From Salvator merianae (Eukaryota > Chordata > Lepidosauria > Squamata > Teiidae), in the NCBI GenBank assembly GCA_003586115.2, contig QVOM02000053.1, positions 9,175,790 to 9,239,789 of the forward strand: a stretch of DNA of 64,000 nucleotides, read 5' to 3'. The notes beneath the pieces were generated by a model, which was not told the origin of the DNA, did not search any database, and worked only from the letters and a program-made list of their open reading frames with translations. Made by a program: the position numbers and the translations under genes. Below, piece by piece: positions 1 to 12,330 of the stretch (position 1 is the first letter of the stretch; every line of letters begins with the position of its first letter).

Positions 1-58
1 CAGCTGGAGTCTGCTCCGGATGCCTTTGACTAGTAAGTGCCCCTGATACTCATTAGCT
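1..58 (+). repeat. Truncated end of foldback repeat family 2
   Basis: The first bases, a GCTGGAGTCTGCTCC core followed by ACTAGTAAGTG and an ACTCATTAG stretch, match the right part of the copy at 8740-8976 (AGCTAGAGTCTGCTCC, then CACTAGTGGGCG and GCTCACTAGG). The rest would lie left of the window. Decay is heavy and no terminus is visible, so this is only a fragment. Confidence 0.35.
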
Positions 59-79
59 TACTGTCCGAACAGGCTCACA

Positions 80-313
80 TTCATGGAGAGCAGTTGTATC
101 AATGGGTGTTAGAATCAATGTTTAGGTACCACCTCCAGGATGCCTCTAAAGGCCACTTGTGGTAAATCAAGAGCAGGCAAAAGTTTTGTGTTTGTCTTCT
201 GCTTGAGAAAGCCCAGAAGCAATTGGTGGGCCACTGTATGGAACGGGATGCTGGACTAGATGAGTTGTGGCCTGATCCAGTGGGATTCCTCCTATGTTTT
301 TAAGTTCTTATGA
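80..313 (+). mobile_element. CR1-type LINE 3' end, 5'-truncated
   Basis: This is the untranslated 3' end of a CR1-clade LINE. It shares a run of blocks with the copies at 18070-18255 (same strand) and 35633-35890 (opposite strand): a TTCATGGAG start, TCAATGG, CACCTCCAGGATGCCTCT, GCCCAGAAGC, TTGGTGGGCCACTG, GGATGCTGGACTAGATG and GGCCTGATCCAG, ending in a TATGTTTTTAAGTTCTTATG tail. Reptilian CR1 copies end in repeats of this TTCTTATG type. No coding part is left, so it is an ordinary dead-on-arrival LINE fragment. CR1 membership is inferred from memory of the family's 3' end. Confidence 0.8.
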
Positions 314-314
314 T

Positions 315-1643
315 ATTGACACCTGGGGATTTTTGAACTCAGGAAATGGCCTTTTTGCAGCTTGCACTCCATCCACACTAATCTTGCTCCATTTAGTGTC
401 ATTCTTCATCAGACTTCTCATCTTTGAAAGCAGTAGGGAAAGGAGTAACAAACACTGTCTATCAATTCAGTGGCAAGGACAACCAGGGATGAGTTGAATG
501 GTCATTTCTGAGGCCAGTTAGGGGTCCCACTGGACATTAAGTAACCCTAGATACATACCCATGCCCATAGATAATAGTGCCAAAGGTACTTGCATACCTC
601 ACATCAGGATGGTATTTCAAGAGATACACTGTTTGGGCAATTAATTAAAACTTGTCCATGGATAGGAACCCCATAGGAATGGATTAGTTGTCTTTTTTAT
701 AATTAATTATAGAGTTGTGGATTTGTAAAATGCTGCCTATTTCTGGACATTTTGTTTTTTGTTTTTGTTTTTCCAAATAGTGTGTGTTTTGCCTCTGCCT
801 TTGGGAAACAAGCTGATTTCTCCATTGAAAGATTTGCCAGTAATTAATACTGATTGCTGAAAAAGACATCATTCTTCTTTTAACAAGGCAATTTGCATAT
901 TCAATAACTTTAATCTCCCTTGGTGAAAGACATTTTGAAAGTTTATTTGTATGTTCTTTCACTTTTTGATTCTCTTAGCGTGTTTTCCATTAACATGTTG
1001 ATAAATGAAATCAAAATAAAGAGTGACAGTTCCTCTCAGAGAGTTATGCTCATTGTCTAACGGTAGCATCAGAAACATTTGCCTCTGCAACTGTGAGTGC
1101 CACAAAGGAACACTGTCAAGCAACCACAATACTGTAGAGCAAGAATCGCCATGTATTTAGACCTGAAAGAAATCATCGTATTCCTAAATCAGTGCAATAA
1201 GTGGAAATTATCCATTTTCATTTCACGATAAGAGGGTGATCTGCAAATAAGTTGCAGAGATTCCATAATTGCCCCTTAGGAGTTATTGGGATTAGGTGCA
1301 CAGGAATATTTAGGACTTTAAGATGCATCATCAGTCATCAGGAATTGGAAGGAGCCACAGAACAAACTTCAAGAAACAACCACCACACCCTTATCAGTAA
1401 AGAAGATAGGTACTTAAGATCCATAGAATGTTTGGGTCCCATCACACCTAAGTTTTAATCCAGTTTCAGTCCATGTTTGGACTGAAAGAACACAGCAGCA
1501 AAGGAACTAATCATTTTCTTTCCCCGTTATCCAACCCAAAGGTGGATTTTCTGAGTTAGATAATACTGAAAGAAAACATCTTATCACTTCACTGAAAGTG
1601 GACCAAAGTTGGATTAAAATTTAGATGTGACTGGGCCCTTTCT
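315..1643. other. No gene or recognisable repeat
   Basis: AT-rich sequence with stop codons in every frame. It has no splice-site pair in a plausible arrangement, no tandem repeat and no match to other parts of the window that I could see. Confidence 0.6.
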
Positions 1644-1644
1644 A

Positions 1645-1704
1645 TCCTTCCTTCCTTCCTTCCTTCCTTCCTTCCTTCCTTCCTTCCTTCCTTCCTTCCT
1701 TTCT
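1645..1704 (+). repeat. (TTCC)n microsatellite
   Basis: About 14 uninterrupted CCTT/TTCC units flanked by CTAT and TTCTATT. The purity suggests it is polymorphic. The tract is strictly polypyrimidine on this strand. Confidence 0.97.
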
Positions 1705-4532
1705 ATTAAAACAAAAGAGAAAGGAATAAAAAGAAGTGTCCAGATTTCTCAGTCACTTAGTTAAGCACACTTAACCACTTGGCTCTGTCCAACTGTATAT
1801 TCCCATTAGGCAGAATTTCTGTTAATGCCACCCCAGTTAAGTAATTGTCATTGTCACTCACAAACATTTGCCTCAATTGGCTTCTTGGGAGGTTCCTTAA
1901 TAATGCAGCCAACCCAATTAAGCCCATCTTCATTAGACAAAGTATACAATAATATCATTTTATTGCCGTCCACAAAGTAGTCCCTCTTTGTGCTACGGAA
2001 TTAAGACACAACATAAACAGAATCCCCAGCTAAGGTATCTATTTGCTGACCTTAGTAGATGGTGACAATGGCCTGTTGACTTTGATAGTACTTGGGATAT
2101 CTTCTGAGGGATTTGTGATTACTTTCTGGAGCTGGAGGAATATAATATAATGGAGGAATATAATGTAATTTAATTTTGCCCACTTTTGATTTGGGGCTGC
2201 TCTGTTCTGTTGACATTAAAATAACATTATATTTTTTTAAACACATAATATGCACAGAGTAAAACTGCTGACTTTTGCTCTGCTAAGATCTTTGGGTTAA
2301 CGAATAACATCAACTAGAAAGTTTGCAACATAAGCTGGTGTGGGCTTCCTTAATTTGGGCGCTAATATTAAATAGCCAGCATAACAAATTCAGGCTACTG
2401 AAATCTATAGTCCTGTGCAAAGTTGAGAGGTGTAACTTCTGAGTATTCTACTAATATGGATCAGTCAGGGTGACAATAGAGATGTATTAAAACCTCCATG
2501 GAAATCTTCCATAGAGAACCTCAACACAATTAAGCCATGAAAATAACATAAAACAGCTCTAAGATATCCTGAAGGACTTAATTTCATAGATAGTTTGCCC
2601 ATACTTCCTTGGTCCATACTTCCTTGGACTCTGAGGTTGTTTCTGCATTGTGTCATTCTCCTGGGCCATGCTGGGGCAGTCTTGGCCTGGATCCAATAAT
2701 CTGAATCAAAAATAGGTTGACAGTCAGTGGCACATGCAAAGGGCCATCCATAATGTGGACAGCCCATCCTGGCCTGACTCCAGAGGCTGGGGACAAGATG
2801 TTCACATGAATGCCTTTTTTTGTAAATTTGCTCCCAATCCTAGTACAAGACTAATTCTTCAGCTACATTTTTTTCATTTCTTTCATTCACTTTATACTAC
2901 TTTTCCAGGAAGTTCACTGATTTTAGCAGAGTAAAAAACAATTAAAAAACGTTTCAATTTGTGGCCACTGAACAGAGGTAGACAATAATTTTAACTTTTT
3001 GTCTTATTCATGTGCAGATGTCTGGAGAGTGTGGTAGATATGCTGAGCCGTCCATTCAAACAGGTTTAGCATGTTTATTGTTTCAGCAGGAGATGTTTTA
3101 TCTGAACTGATAACTTCTGGAATTGGAGTAATCAGATCTGGTTTGCAGAACAGATTGATTTGATTTGATTTTGGCATCAGGAAGTGTTTCGTGTTTTGTA
3201 CTCAATTTAGGCTGTGTCTAGACACCGGAAAAAAAAAAAAGCAGATGTCCTTTTCCATAGCATATGCATAGTATGGTTGTGTATATTTGCCATACATGTT
3301 GCACTGCAGAGGCACAAAAGGTACTGAAGAGGAGAGTGTGGAATAAAGTACTGTCCTGCTATTTCTGTAGAGCTTTCTCCCAATCTCCCAGTACAGGAAT
3401 CCATGAGTGTCCTATTTGTAGTCATAAAAAATGCCATGTGATCCCACTCTAGCTGTGCAAAGTGGCAGGTCTGTGTGCCAGTTCTAGAAAAAGTCAGTTG
3501 CTTCAATGATGGGTCACTGCTGCTTTTATAATCTGTCTCATCAGAGACAGAACCATGAGTTATACTTGATATAGGTGTTCCATATATCCATGAGAACACC
3601 CACAGTGGTCTTTCTGTTCAGATGTATAGTCACTGCTTTCCTGCCCAAATAAGCCTTTCAGTGCCTGTTCTAACCAGTAGAGAAACGTTCCCCTTCCTTG
3701 TTCTGTAAATGAACACAGTCTGCAGTAGGACTGTAGAATCCAGTTTAGATATCATTGTAGATGGAATGCACAGACTGACCAAGAGCTGACTGATCTTACA
3801 CGGGCTGAAGAACAGCAATTCCCACTCTTGGAGTGCACTTTCTAGAATATATATTAATGGACTGGCACATGGCACTGGTTTGAAGGTGCACAGATAGATG
3901 GGTCTTGTGACTGGAGTTTCTGCCACTCTTCAGGCCCTGTGCCCAGAGTTCCAGCTGCACTTTTGGGTCTATGGGCCGGAAAGGCTATTCTGGAGATGTG
4001 GCCATCTGGATAGCTTCTTTATGACTACCTAGAGAAATCACCACAGTTTTGGAAACAAACCACCCCATTAAGCAGCTCCTTTGAATGCAGACTAAATCAC
4101 TAATTCCCAAATCAGAAAACCTTTATGTCTTGGAGAGGGGAACATGAAAGAATTTGGGATTCACAAGATAATGAGAGAAAAAAAAAATGTGTTTTTTTAA
4201 TGTAAAATGGGTAAAGTATGTTCAGGTTAGATGCCAGTGAGCAATAATGGTAATACCTATTAATTATTCCAATAATACTTATAAATTACAAAATATGCAA
4301 TAGAAAATAATATAAAATGAAGGTCAGATATTCAATAATGTAAGTACTGGTGTAGGTTTATTGGAATCAAAGCAGCTGAAGCATGAAATTTTGGTGGGAG
4401 CTGGGTGGGGATATATAATATGCATGATCTGGAATTGCATGGCGGTACTGATTTCTAGTGTGCTCTGGACCTTTGGCTATTCCAAACAATAGAAGGCTAT
4501 GTTTTCAGTATGTATATATGCAAAACAAACAT
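1705..4532. other. No gene or recognisable repeat
   Basis: Mixed AT-rich sequence. A run of about 13 A begins near 3229. Open frames are short and unlike any protein I know, and the two longest overlap on opposite strands around 3207-3599. Confidence 0.55.
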
Positions 4533-4610
4533 ATTTTTATTTTTGTATTTATATTTATATATCACTTTCCCCCTCAAAATGCTCAAGGTGGTTCACAACA
4601 GCACAAAGCA
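4533..4610 (-). mobile_element. L2/CR1-like LINE 3' tail
   Basis: Read on the minus strand this ends GTGAACCACCTTGAGC, then GGGGGAAAGTGATATATAAATATAAATA, the usual form of a short LINE tail in reptiles (a 'ccgccttgag...gtatataaat' block followed by A-rich repeats). The same block occurs at 43067-43130, 52434-52500 and 15062-15130. The element probably continues to higher coordinates but is too decayed to follow. Clade assignment is an inference. Confidence 0.5.
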
Positions 4611-5517
4611 AAACCAAAAAGTCCAATTAAATACATAAAAACGTCAAGTATACATTGCAAACAATATATGGGAAACTGATAAAGTATATAATTCACAGGC
4701 TATACAACACACAACATAGAGTTAAAGGAAGCAACACAATAATAGGAATAGTTAATAAAATAAGATTACTCAAAGATAACAAAAGAAAATTATATAAAAG
4801 TTGCAGTAAAAGAAGAGGTAGCAATCAACTCAGTTGCTCTTTGGTTCTTCCATACCCAGCCATGAGCTGCCACAGTTCTTACATCCACAAAGACTACAGT
4901 CTCACAGCTGCAGCTTCTAGCCCATGTCTTTCTCCTCTGCAACCCAGTCAGAAACAGCTACAGTTCTTATGCCCAACTCGGGGGAGGGAATGATTAAGGC
5001 AGCAAACTCCACCATGATGTTGCCATTACTTCTGAGTCTATAGATGGGGCACCATCACATTTGTGTTTGATGTCATGATGCTCAATCAGTGCATCTCTGC
5101 ATCATGTGCTTTTCATAAGCACGACACCATCCCACTCATGAATGCAGAAATAATGACATTCTCTACACGGTGGTGTGTGCAGATGAGTTCTCTGCAAGAT
5201 TTCTGCAGCACTCACCTACTCCCAGATTATCCCAGGTGCTGCAGAGAGCCCAGACTTGCTAGGTGAAGCACCTAGCAGTCCCAGAGCTCTTTACTGCAGT
5301 CAAACAGAGGTTCATGCAAACCTATCACACACTGCAATATTTAAGTCATTTTTCAACTGCTTTTTATGCTTTTGATTGTCGCCTAAAATTGTGCTTTTTA
5401 ATAGTTACTTGTATATTACCTTCTTTGTGCTTTATCTTCATACATTTTGGCTATTATTCAAAACTGCTTGTGAGCTTCTGATAATACCCTTTGCATTTGA
5501 ATTAAAAGTAGACAGGG

Positions 5518-5540
5518 TGAAAGAAAGAAAGAAAGAATGA

Positions 5541-5600
<60 letters not shown>
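5518..5600 (+). repeat. (GAAA)n microsatellite
   Basis: About 20 GAAA units, interrupted once by GAATGAAAG. This is an all-purine tract of more than 80 bases on this strand, long enough to favour slippage or triplex formation. Confidence 0.97.
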
Positions 5601-6784
5601 CCTTGCAAGAATAACTGACTTGTGTTTCGACATGAATTGTTGGCCTTAGTTTGATTCCTTCAAGGGAAGACATATAATCTGTTCAGCAGAGTTGGAAATG
5701 AATGCTTTATCTATGCTTTGGATCCAGGGCAAACTGAGAACTCATAACTGAGGCAATTCATTGGCACAAGTTATAGTGGCAACTACTGTATTCGCCTCTT
5801 TTAAAAGGCAATGGTATAAACTGACAATTGCATTCGCATCTTGCTTGTGGACTTCCCTGTGTCATCTGATAGGTCATAGTGGGCCTGGGAAACCAGGTGG
5901 AACTCTCTGCCTAATCCGATAGAGATCTCCGTACATCACCTTTGGTTTGAAAGAAAGCAAATCAGGTCAAGGTCCACCTAAAGAGACATAATGGTCAGGT
6001 TTTTTGTTGGTTTGCTTGTTTTATGTTTATGTGGTCAAAAGTGGCAAATAAATACCAAAATAAATAAATTAATGGCCCAGCTCCCCCTGCGATGGAGCAT
6101 TCCAGGCAAACAGAAGGTTCTCATTTATCTTCCTGCACATTTGAGCCTCTCCCCATGCACCATGCAACTTCCAGTGTTACTGGCCAAGCGCACAGGAAAT
6201 CTTTTGCAAGCTTTAAAATTATGTGTCTTTTATAATAACAGTGCCATTCTGAGCAGGTGCGTTTAGACTGTTCTCTTCCTGGCCATTTTGAGTGCATGTG
6301 TTAGAACTAAGATTTTTTTCTTCTTCTTCTTTTTCTTCTTTTGGCTCAGCTGCAGCTTGAATCTAATGAAAATGACAGATAATGCAGGGAGCTGTGAGCC
6401 TGCCAAAAAAGAGGATATTTCCCATGAGATAGCACCTGGTGATGCAGAAATAGACACTATAGGTTTGTGATTGGCTGGTACTTACCAGCGTTATCAACCA
6501 CCTAAGATCACATTGTGGATAATAATAACAACAATAGCATGCATAAAAAATTATCCCTGGGAAAAAAGGGGGGAGGAAAAAGATCAATTATGCCAATTAT
6601 ATAGCGTTGTAGAACTGTCCCCCCTTCTGCTCCTCCCAACACACACAATTTCAGCACTGAGGAACGATGGTACCTACCTCTAATCTAATTATTCATATCC
6701 TTATTGGGGTCCCCCTCCTTCTTCTTTTCTCTTGCATGCATGGAGAAAAAGTGAGAGAGATTTCCAGATGCAACACAGAATCAA

Positions 6785-6787
<3 letters not shown>
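5601..6787. other. No gene or recognisable repeat
   Basis: No coding evidence. A TTCTTC pyrimidine tract lies at about 6315-6341. Confidence 0.55.
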
Positions 6788-6818
<31 letters not shown>

Positions 6819-6855
6819 CAGAGAGAGAGGGAGAGGGAGAAGGAGAGAGAGAGAG
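6788..6855 (+). repeat. Compound (TG)n-(GA)n microsatellite
   Basis: Fifteen TG units followed after GCA by an interrupted GAGAGG/GAGA tract of about 35 bases. Confidence 0.95.
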
Positions 6856-7824
6856 CTTTTTGGAGTTCAGTTTTATTGCTAAAGACGTGATTGCTGGAAA
6901 ACAATTGGGGAAAAAATCATTGCCGGTATATGTCCCTCACTGAGACCAGTTCTGAAACACATCTGTGTCAGGATGGGTAGAACAAAGTGATATCATCTCA
7001 AGGGCATTTGACTAATAAGGGCAATGTCCTCCTAGAACCCGTGTCCACTCTCTCTTTCCCTTCACCCTTGTTTCAATTCAGGGTTTGGCTGGTGTGTGTT
7101 CACCCTGCCACCATGTTCAGTGAGGTAAGTTTTTGTGAGCATTCCAATAGAATTTCAGCCCATTTAGAAACACATTTCCGTACGGCTCTGCTGCTGAGTT
7201 AGCGGTTTTGAAGGTGGCACCATTTGGTATTCCAGGGTAAGATCTGAGGGATGAGATGTTATATGTAGCTCTGTCAGAAGAGGCTAGGTTTCCCCCTGGA
7301 TCTTTGTGCATGATCTGTATGAGTCAGGCAACTTACAGTGACCCACCTGCTATTTCAGACCTTGCACTGGAAGAAGCGGGCAGGCTGATGTGGACAACCA
7401 GCTCAAAAGGCTACAGGGGTAAACCTGAGGCAGCAGGGATGAGCATTTGCCCCTAAGGTGCTGACCACATTTCTGGGATGCTCCTCCAGAACATGTGGGA
7501 CTTCCAAACAGTGGGAACCACTTAGGATACAAGTGCCTAAGTGGCCAGGCTGCTTATGTTATCACAAAAGGAGGTTGGTGTATACTCAAGTCTTTCTTCA
7601 CTTGCTTGGTTTAAGCTGCTCCCTAGTATGCTTTGCCCACATGAGACTAGCATCATTCTGGTCTAGAGCTGTCCCAAGGACTCCCTGGTTTGGATCATGG
7701 GTAAGCTTGCTTAAAAAAGGTTTGCATGTGCACTAATGCCATCTGCTCTCATCCAGACATCAGTACTCATGTGGTCCAGAACGAGGAGAATGCCACAGCT
7801 CTATCTTCAGAGCTGCAGCTCCAT
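6856..7824. other. No gene; one isolated start-plus-splice-donor motif
   Basis: Nothing coding is recognisable. At 7107-7130 GCCACCATG is followed four codons later by GAG|GTAAGT, discussed in the findings. No promoter or partner exon can be identified. Confidence 0.45.
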
Positions 7825-7850
7825 CTTCAAAGCTTATGCAAGCTTTGAAG
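7825..7850. repeat. Perfect 11-bp-stem hairpin
   Basis: CTTCAAAGCTT and AAGCTTTGAAG are exact inverted copies separated by ATGC. It is probably a remnant of a foldback element, because similar sequence with a TATGCAAGCTTTG core recurs near 17650. Confidence 0.8.
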
Positions 7851-8149
7851 TTCAATTTCAATACCCCAACACATAGCCTTGCCCTAGCACAGCAAACGTG
7901 ACATTAGAGTCAGGAGGAAATGGCCCAGTCGCAGTGAAGTGGTGTTTTGATTGGTGTGCGACAGGGAAGACACGTCTACGTTGCTGTTGGTGTTGGTCTG
8001 GGAAAATGGCATTCGAGCCTTCACAATGTGGATGCACCTGCTGGGCTTGGACTGGGATAGACTGAAGTAGATTAGTTGAACCACTCCAAGGGAGGTTAGT
8101 GCAGAAAAGGCTTCTGGAGTTTCTTCTGCTGACAGAGTGCATGGTCAAA

Positions 8150-8640
8150 TTTGAAGGCTGTTTTCACATTTACTTCAGTGGACTGGATCTGCGCTGATCT
8201 GCTCCAAGGAATCCATTCTAGGTGTGGATAGACAGGTCCCTTGACCAGAACAAGCTTGTTCTGGCCAGACAGCTGTTCTGACTCAGTCTTCACACTGGCT
8301 CTGAAGTTTGCACCAGCTTTGGATCCAGATCCAATGGCCAGGAATGAAAGTCCCTGGGCTTCAGAGCTCCAGGGGACCTATTTTTGGTGGCTTAACAAGG
8401 CATGCCACCAAAATGGGTCCCCTGGTATGCCAGACCATGGAGGTGTCCACATTCTCTGTGGTTTAATATACCAATGCCTAGTATGACAGTAGATCTTCAT
8501 AAAGGCTTCTACCGGTACACCAGACTAGGTTGCCATTTGGGGCCCTTTATTTAGTCTAGTTTGGACTGGTCTATGTTCTGTCAGAAGAAACAGGGCCTCC
8601 TTTAAAGTGCACCAGTGGTGTGTAAGGGAAGACTTTGGAT
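8150..8640 (+). mobile_element. Foldback repeat family 1, copy A
   Basis: A non-coding dispersed repeat of about 490 bp, recognised by alignment with 54985-55425 and 61530-61990. Shared blocks in order are a GGTCCC/GTTCTGG dyad (here a perfect 20-bp palindrome at 8245-8264), CACACTGGCTCTGAAG, a CTTCAGAG-CCAGG block, GACCTATTTTTGGTGG, a central imperfect hairpin at 8423-8472, and GTACACCAGACTAGG plus TTGCCATTT near 8516-8536. No open frame is conserved, so it is probably a non-autonomous DNA transposon or foldback element. A GGCTGTTTTCACAT start near 8156 resembles the GGTCTTTTCACAC terminus of the neighbouring family 2 copy, hinting at one superfamily. Boundaries are approximate. Confidence 0.65.
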
Positions 8641-8739
8641 CTCTCCCTGAACTGGTATAATGATAAGTGCAGAAGCAGTCAACGTTCATGTCTTATTGAA
8701 TTTTTAGCCAAGCCAAACCACTAATGTGTGCTGTTTTGA

Positions 8740-8976
8740 GGTCTTTTCACACTTTCCACCTTGGAGCAGGATAATAAAAACAGAGTGCAAACACACTTTA
8801 CTGGGAGCAGTCCAACTGTTCCTGGTACAGCTGTGGAGCATGGTTTTGTTCTCCAAAGCTAGCCACAGTTGGGAGCAGCTAGAGTCTGCTCCTGATCATG
8901 TGGGCCACCGTGCGGTGTGGATGCACTTCACTAGTGGGCGACTCCACGCTCACTAGGCAACACATGTGAAAAGGCC
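8740..8976 (+). mobile_element. Foldback repeat family 2, copy B (237 bp)
   Basis: The ends form inverted repeats: GGTCTTTTCACAC on the left, and ACATGTGAAAAGGCC on the right (GGCCTTTTCACATGT when inverted). The interior matches the copy at 46778-47242 in opposite orientation through GAGCAGTCC-AACTGTTCCTGGTACAGCTG, then a GGGAGCAGCTAGAGTCTGCTCC dyad and a CACTAGTGGGCG...GCTCACTAGG block near the right end. No coding potential and no clear target-site duplication are visible. It is best read as a non-autonomous terminal-inverted-repeat element; the superfamily is unknown to me. Confidence 0.65.
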
Positions 8977-11805
8977 AAGAATCTCCCCCAGGGGTTATTC
9001 ATTCATTAGGAAAAGTTCAGGAGGCAAATATAATGGGAGAAAGAACTTCACTCACCCCATATCCATTCATGGTTGATCTGCTGATAGAATGGCACAAGAA
9101 CTCTGTAGTAGGTACCAAATCTGATGCTTGTTAGGAGAAGCGGGTGGAAGAACAGATAGTTCCCTTTTAAGCACCATTTTGGAGAAACTTAACCCCAGCA
9201 CAAAGTGAGGTATTACTATATCCAACCAGGGGCAGTGATCAGGGGTTCAGGAGGGATAGCCATGGAACAGTAGCTATTCTTGACCACACTATGCAACTGT
9301 GTTTTTCTGCCTCCTAACAGAACTGGCATTTTCGTCTTTCTATATAGCTGATGTAATTTTCTTAAGTCTTTAATGGGTAAAGTTGTGGAGCAGGGAAGTT
9401 GTGTTCCAAAGTTTATATTAATTGCTGCTTGGCTTCTCATCTTCAGTTTTAGGAGAAGGTTGTTAGAAGATCACTAATTTGTGGTCTACTGTTTCTTTAT
9501 AACAATTATGTTTTGAGATGTGTGTGTGTGTGTGTCCCAGCGTGGGTATCTCCTCCTCCTGCTGCTGCTGCTCCTGAAGAGGAAGAAGATGAGGAGGCAT
9601 CCCAGGGAAAAATATTTTAGTGTAACATGCTATGCTTCCTGTCTGTAGCTACAATTCTGTAGCAGGGGTCTCGAGATTTGTCTGCCTGACGATTCACTTG
9701 ATTGCTACCTATTCTTGGTCTCTCTCTCTGTGTGCACACATGTGTGCACACAAATACACACACACTAGAAGGAAGGAAGGGGTGGGGGAAATTGTGGAGC
9801 CTGAAGCACTGTCTGGTAGGGTTGACAGGCAGTCACTGTTCTGAACACTGTGCAGGAATAACTGAGTTACGAAAAAGCTGCTGGCACTGTAATAAAGCGT
9901 TTAATGGACAGACAGCCTCTTTTACCTTCCTTGGGGTAACACTAAATCCCTTTTTATTGTAGTTTGCACAGATGTTAGTGAGTTATCCATTTCTCTAATC
10001 ATACTAGAAGTTAACACATCTATCTTAAGTAAGAAGAGTGGCCCACTCCGTTTGAGAAAGTCCTTTTTCTAATAAACTTGTGTCAGTTCCAGGTCAGTTT
10101 TACCAATACAAATAAAATTCAAACAAATAAAAAGTATATTGTTTTGTGATAAGATGTATGTAATTATGTCCCTTAGGTCAGTTTAAATTTACACACCCTG
10201 AGTAACCTTTTTTACCATGCGGATTTTGAGTCCCCCTCCCCACACACTTTTTAAAAAATAAGTATCTTTAAAACCAAACAGAGGAAGCTGCAGTATCTGC
10301 GAAGTCCATTGTGTTCTGCCGGTGTTTCTCAATGCTAAACATGGCACGCAGTTCTTTTGTGTGCTACATTATTTGTGTATAAATAAAGACATCTTGTGCT
10401 TGTACCACCTCATCCCGTCAATAAGCCGTCATGAATGGAATGTGTTTGTTTTGTTTATTTCCTCTGCAAAGAGACTTTAACTGGATCAATAAATGCAGAA
10501 TATTCACTTTTGCTTGTTTTCCTGCACATCGCATGTAAGGAAAAAAAAAAAAATCTGTGTCCTCTCTGGAAGGTTATTTTCCTTCCTTTTGATGCACGTA
10601 CTTTTTGAAGAAAGTGTGCACTATATCTTTCAACATATGTTCCTGTTAGAATGTAGCAAAGGAAGTGTGTTTCTCTCTGTGTGTGTACATCTTACAGTGC
10701 GTATCTGCTTTCTCTTTTTAAAAAGAAAGCTTTGTACATAACAAGATGCTACATACTTCAACTTCTAGTATGCCCGCAAAGGTCAGCTAAAGTTCAGGGG
10801 AAGGATAAATGATTGCTACTTTAAGGGGGTCCGTAGTATGCCTTGTCCTTTTTTTGCACTGAGTTGATGGGTTCACAGCGGTAGCTGAATTTTGATAGAT
10901 TGGCAGACACTGAAAGGAAATGCTAAGTATGCTACTGGGATTCTGACTCACTCCATTTTCCAGGGGCAAAGGAAGAGATATGAGGGGTATGTTTTTAAGG
11001 GCAGGGCCATCCTCTGAACTAACTGACAAAGTCATGGGTGTTACTGCTTTTGCAACCTTGTACCTCGCTTTATAACAAAAGGCCTAACCAGCAGGGTGGG
11101 CTATCAGGATAAACATTTGTGGCTCAAGGGTAGATGATTGTCTTTTGTGTATGTAAATTTACCGCTCTCTAGGGTCTGTATAGGAAAAAGGCTGTCTCGG
11201 TTGCGTTTTCCTGGTAAAACACTTTTAATAAATAAATCATAGATAAGGTGACCTTTCGTGTATTTTGTCCCCTAAAACAAACAAAAGAGCTCTGCAAATA
11301 ATTCTTACCACAATTACAGATTTAGCTTTACTGTAAGTAGAGTTAAAATGACATAAAATAAAAACAGAACAGAACACGCACTATGGATTTTCTGATCCTT
11401 CCACAAACAGCCTTTTAGCAAAAAAATCCTAAACAAAGGCAAACATGGCTTCCTACAGATGTTACTGTGAATGCAGTGACAAAAGGGCCCCAGCCTCTGC
11501 TTCTCTTAGCATTTCTGGACTCCAAATCTCACCATCTGTCACTAACGGAGACTGATGGGAGCTATAGTTCATCTGTATTTTAGAAATCATCAGTTTCACA
11601 GCTCTTCCACAAGACTTAACATTTCTAATTTCAAGTTGGGTATTTCAAGGGGGAAATGCTACTAATGCTTCACCTGGGCTAGACAAGTACCACCAAGAAA
11701 TGCCTTACAATGGTCACTCCCATAAAATGGACTTATATCATGTGATTTCACTTTCACATGTTTGGTAAAATAAGACTTGGAGCCCTTCTGCATTCACTTC
11801 TCCAT
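8977..11805. other. No gene or recognisable mobile element
   Basis: Plain AT-rich sequence with short low-complexity spots: TG repeats at about 9521-9535, a GCTGCT run at 9561-9573 and a CA-rich patch near 9735-9766. Several AATAAA hexamers occur by chance (for example near 10490 and 11230). Nothing supports a transcript. Confidence 0.5.
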
Positions 11806-12330
11806 GGTCCAAACTAGTGGGTTTGGACCAGCCAGGTCTGCTGGTTTGGACCAAAGAAAGACATGGTCTGAGACAGCACCACCTGAATGACAAGTGTTGG
11901 TTCAAAACAGCCCCTGCACACAGCTGTTTCTGTTCTTCTCAGTAAGGAATCTCCCATAACCACCACTCTCCTATTCTTCTTCTCAGCAACTCTTCTTTTT
12001 TTTTCCAATCAAGCAGTTTCTGAGTTCCTACCAAATCTTTCTACATTTCCTCATTGTTCTCCTGTGTAAGAACCTGGTACTGGTTCTTGAGCTGTACAGG
12101 TGCTGACTGTCTCCTAATTCCCCTCTTTCTTTGGGTCATGTGCTTCCATTCTTCAGCTTTCGTAAGTTCTCTGAGATTTTCTTCTCTTTGATCATTCTGA
12201 AGAGCTTCTTCCATTCTGTCGAGGAAGTTCTCATCTTCCCTAATGAGCTTCAAAGTAGCCACTCTCTCCTCAAGATCTCACACTGTCTCTTCCAGTAGAG
12301 ACACAAGCTTGCATCTGTGGCAGGTGTTGT
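11806..12330 (-). pseudogene. CR1-type LINE ORF1 remnant with GDSL esterase motif
   Basis: Read from right to left, the minus strand encodes a decayed ORF1 of a CR1/L2-clade LINE. First comes a TCHRCKLVSLLEETV segment (a Cys-x-x-Cys region) interrupted by a stop codon, then DLEERVATLKLIREDENFLD, a coiled-coil-like stretch, then a basic linker and NQYQVL. After a frame change near 12010-12040 comes NRRVVVMGDSLLRRTE. The GDSLL motif is block I of the SGNH/GDSL esterase domain known from CR1 and L2 ORF1 proteins, which have RNA-chaperone-like roles in retrotransposition. At least one stop and one frameshift make it non-functional. A GGTCCAAAC hairpin at 11806-11829 lies at its end. I recognise the family from this motif order. 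Confidence 0.85.
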
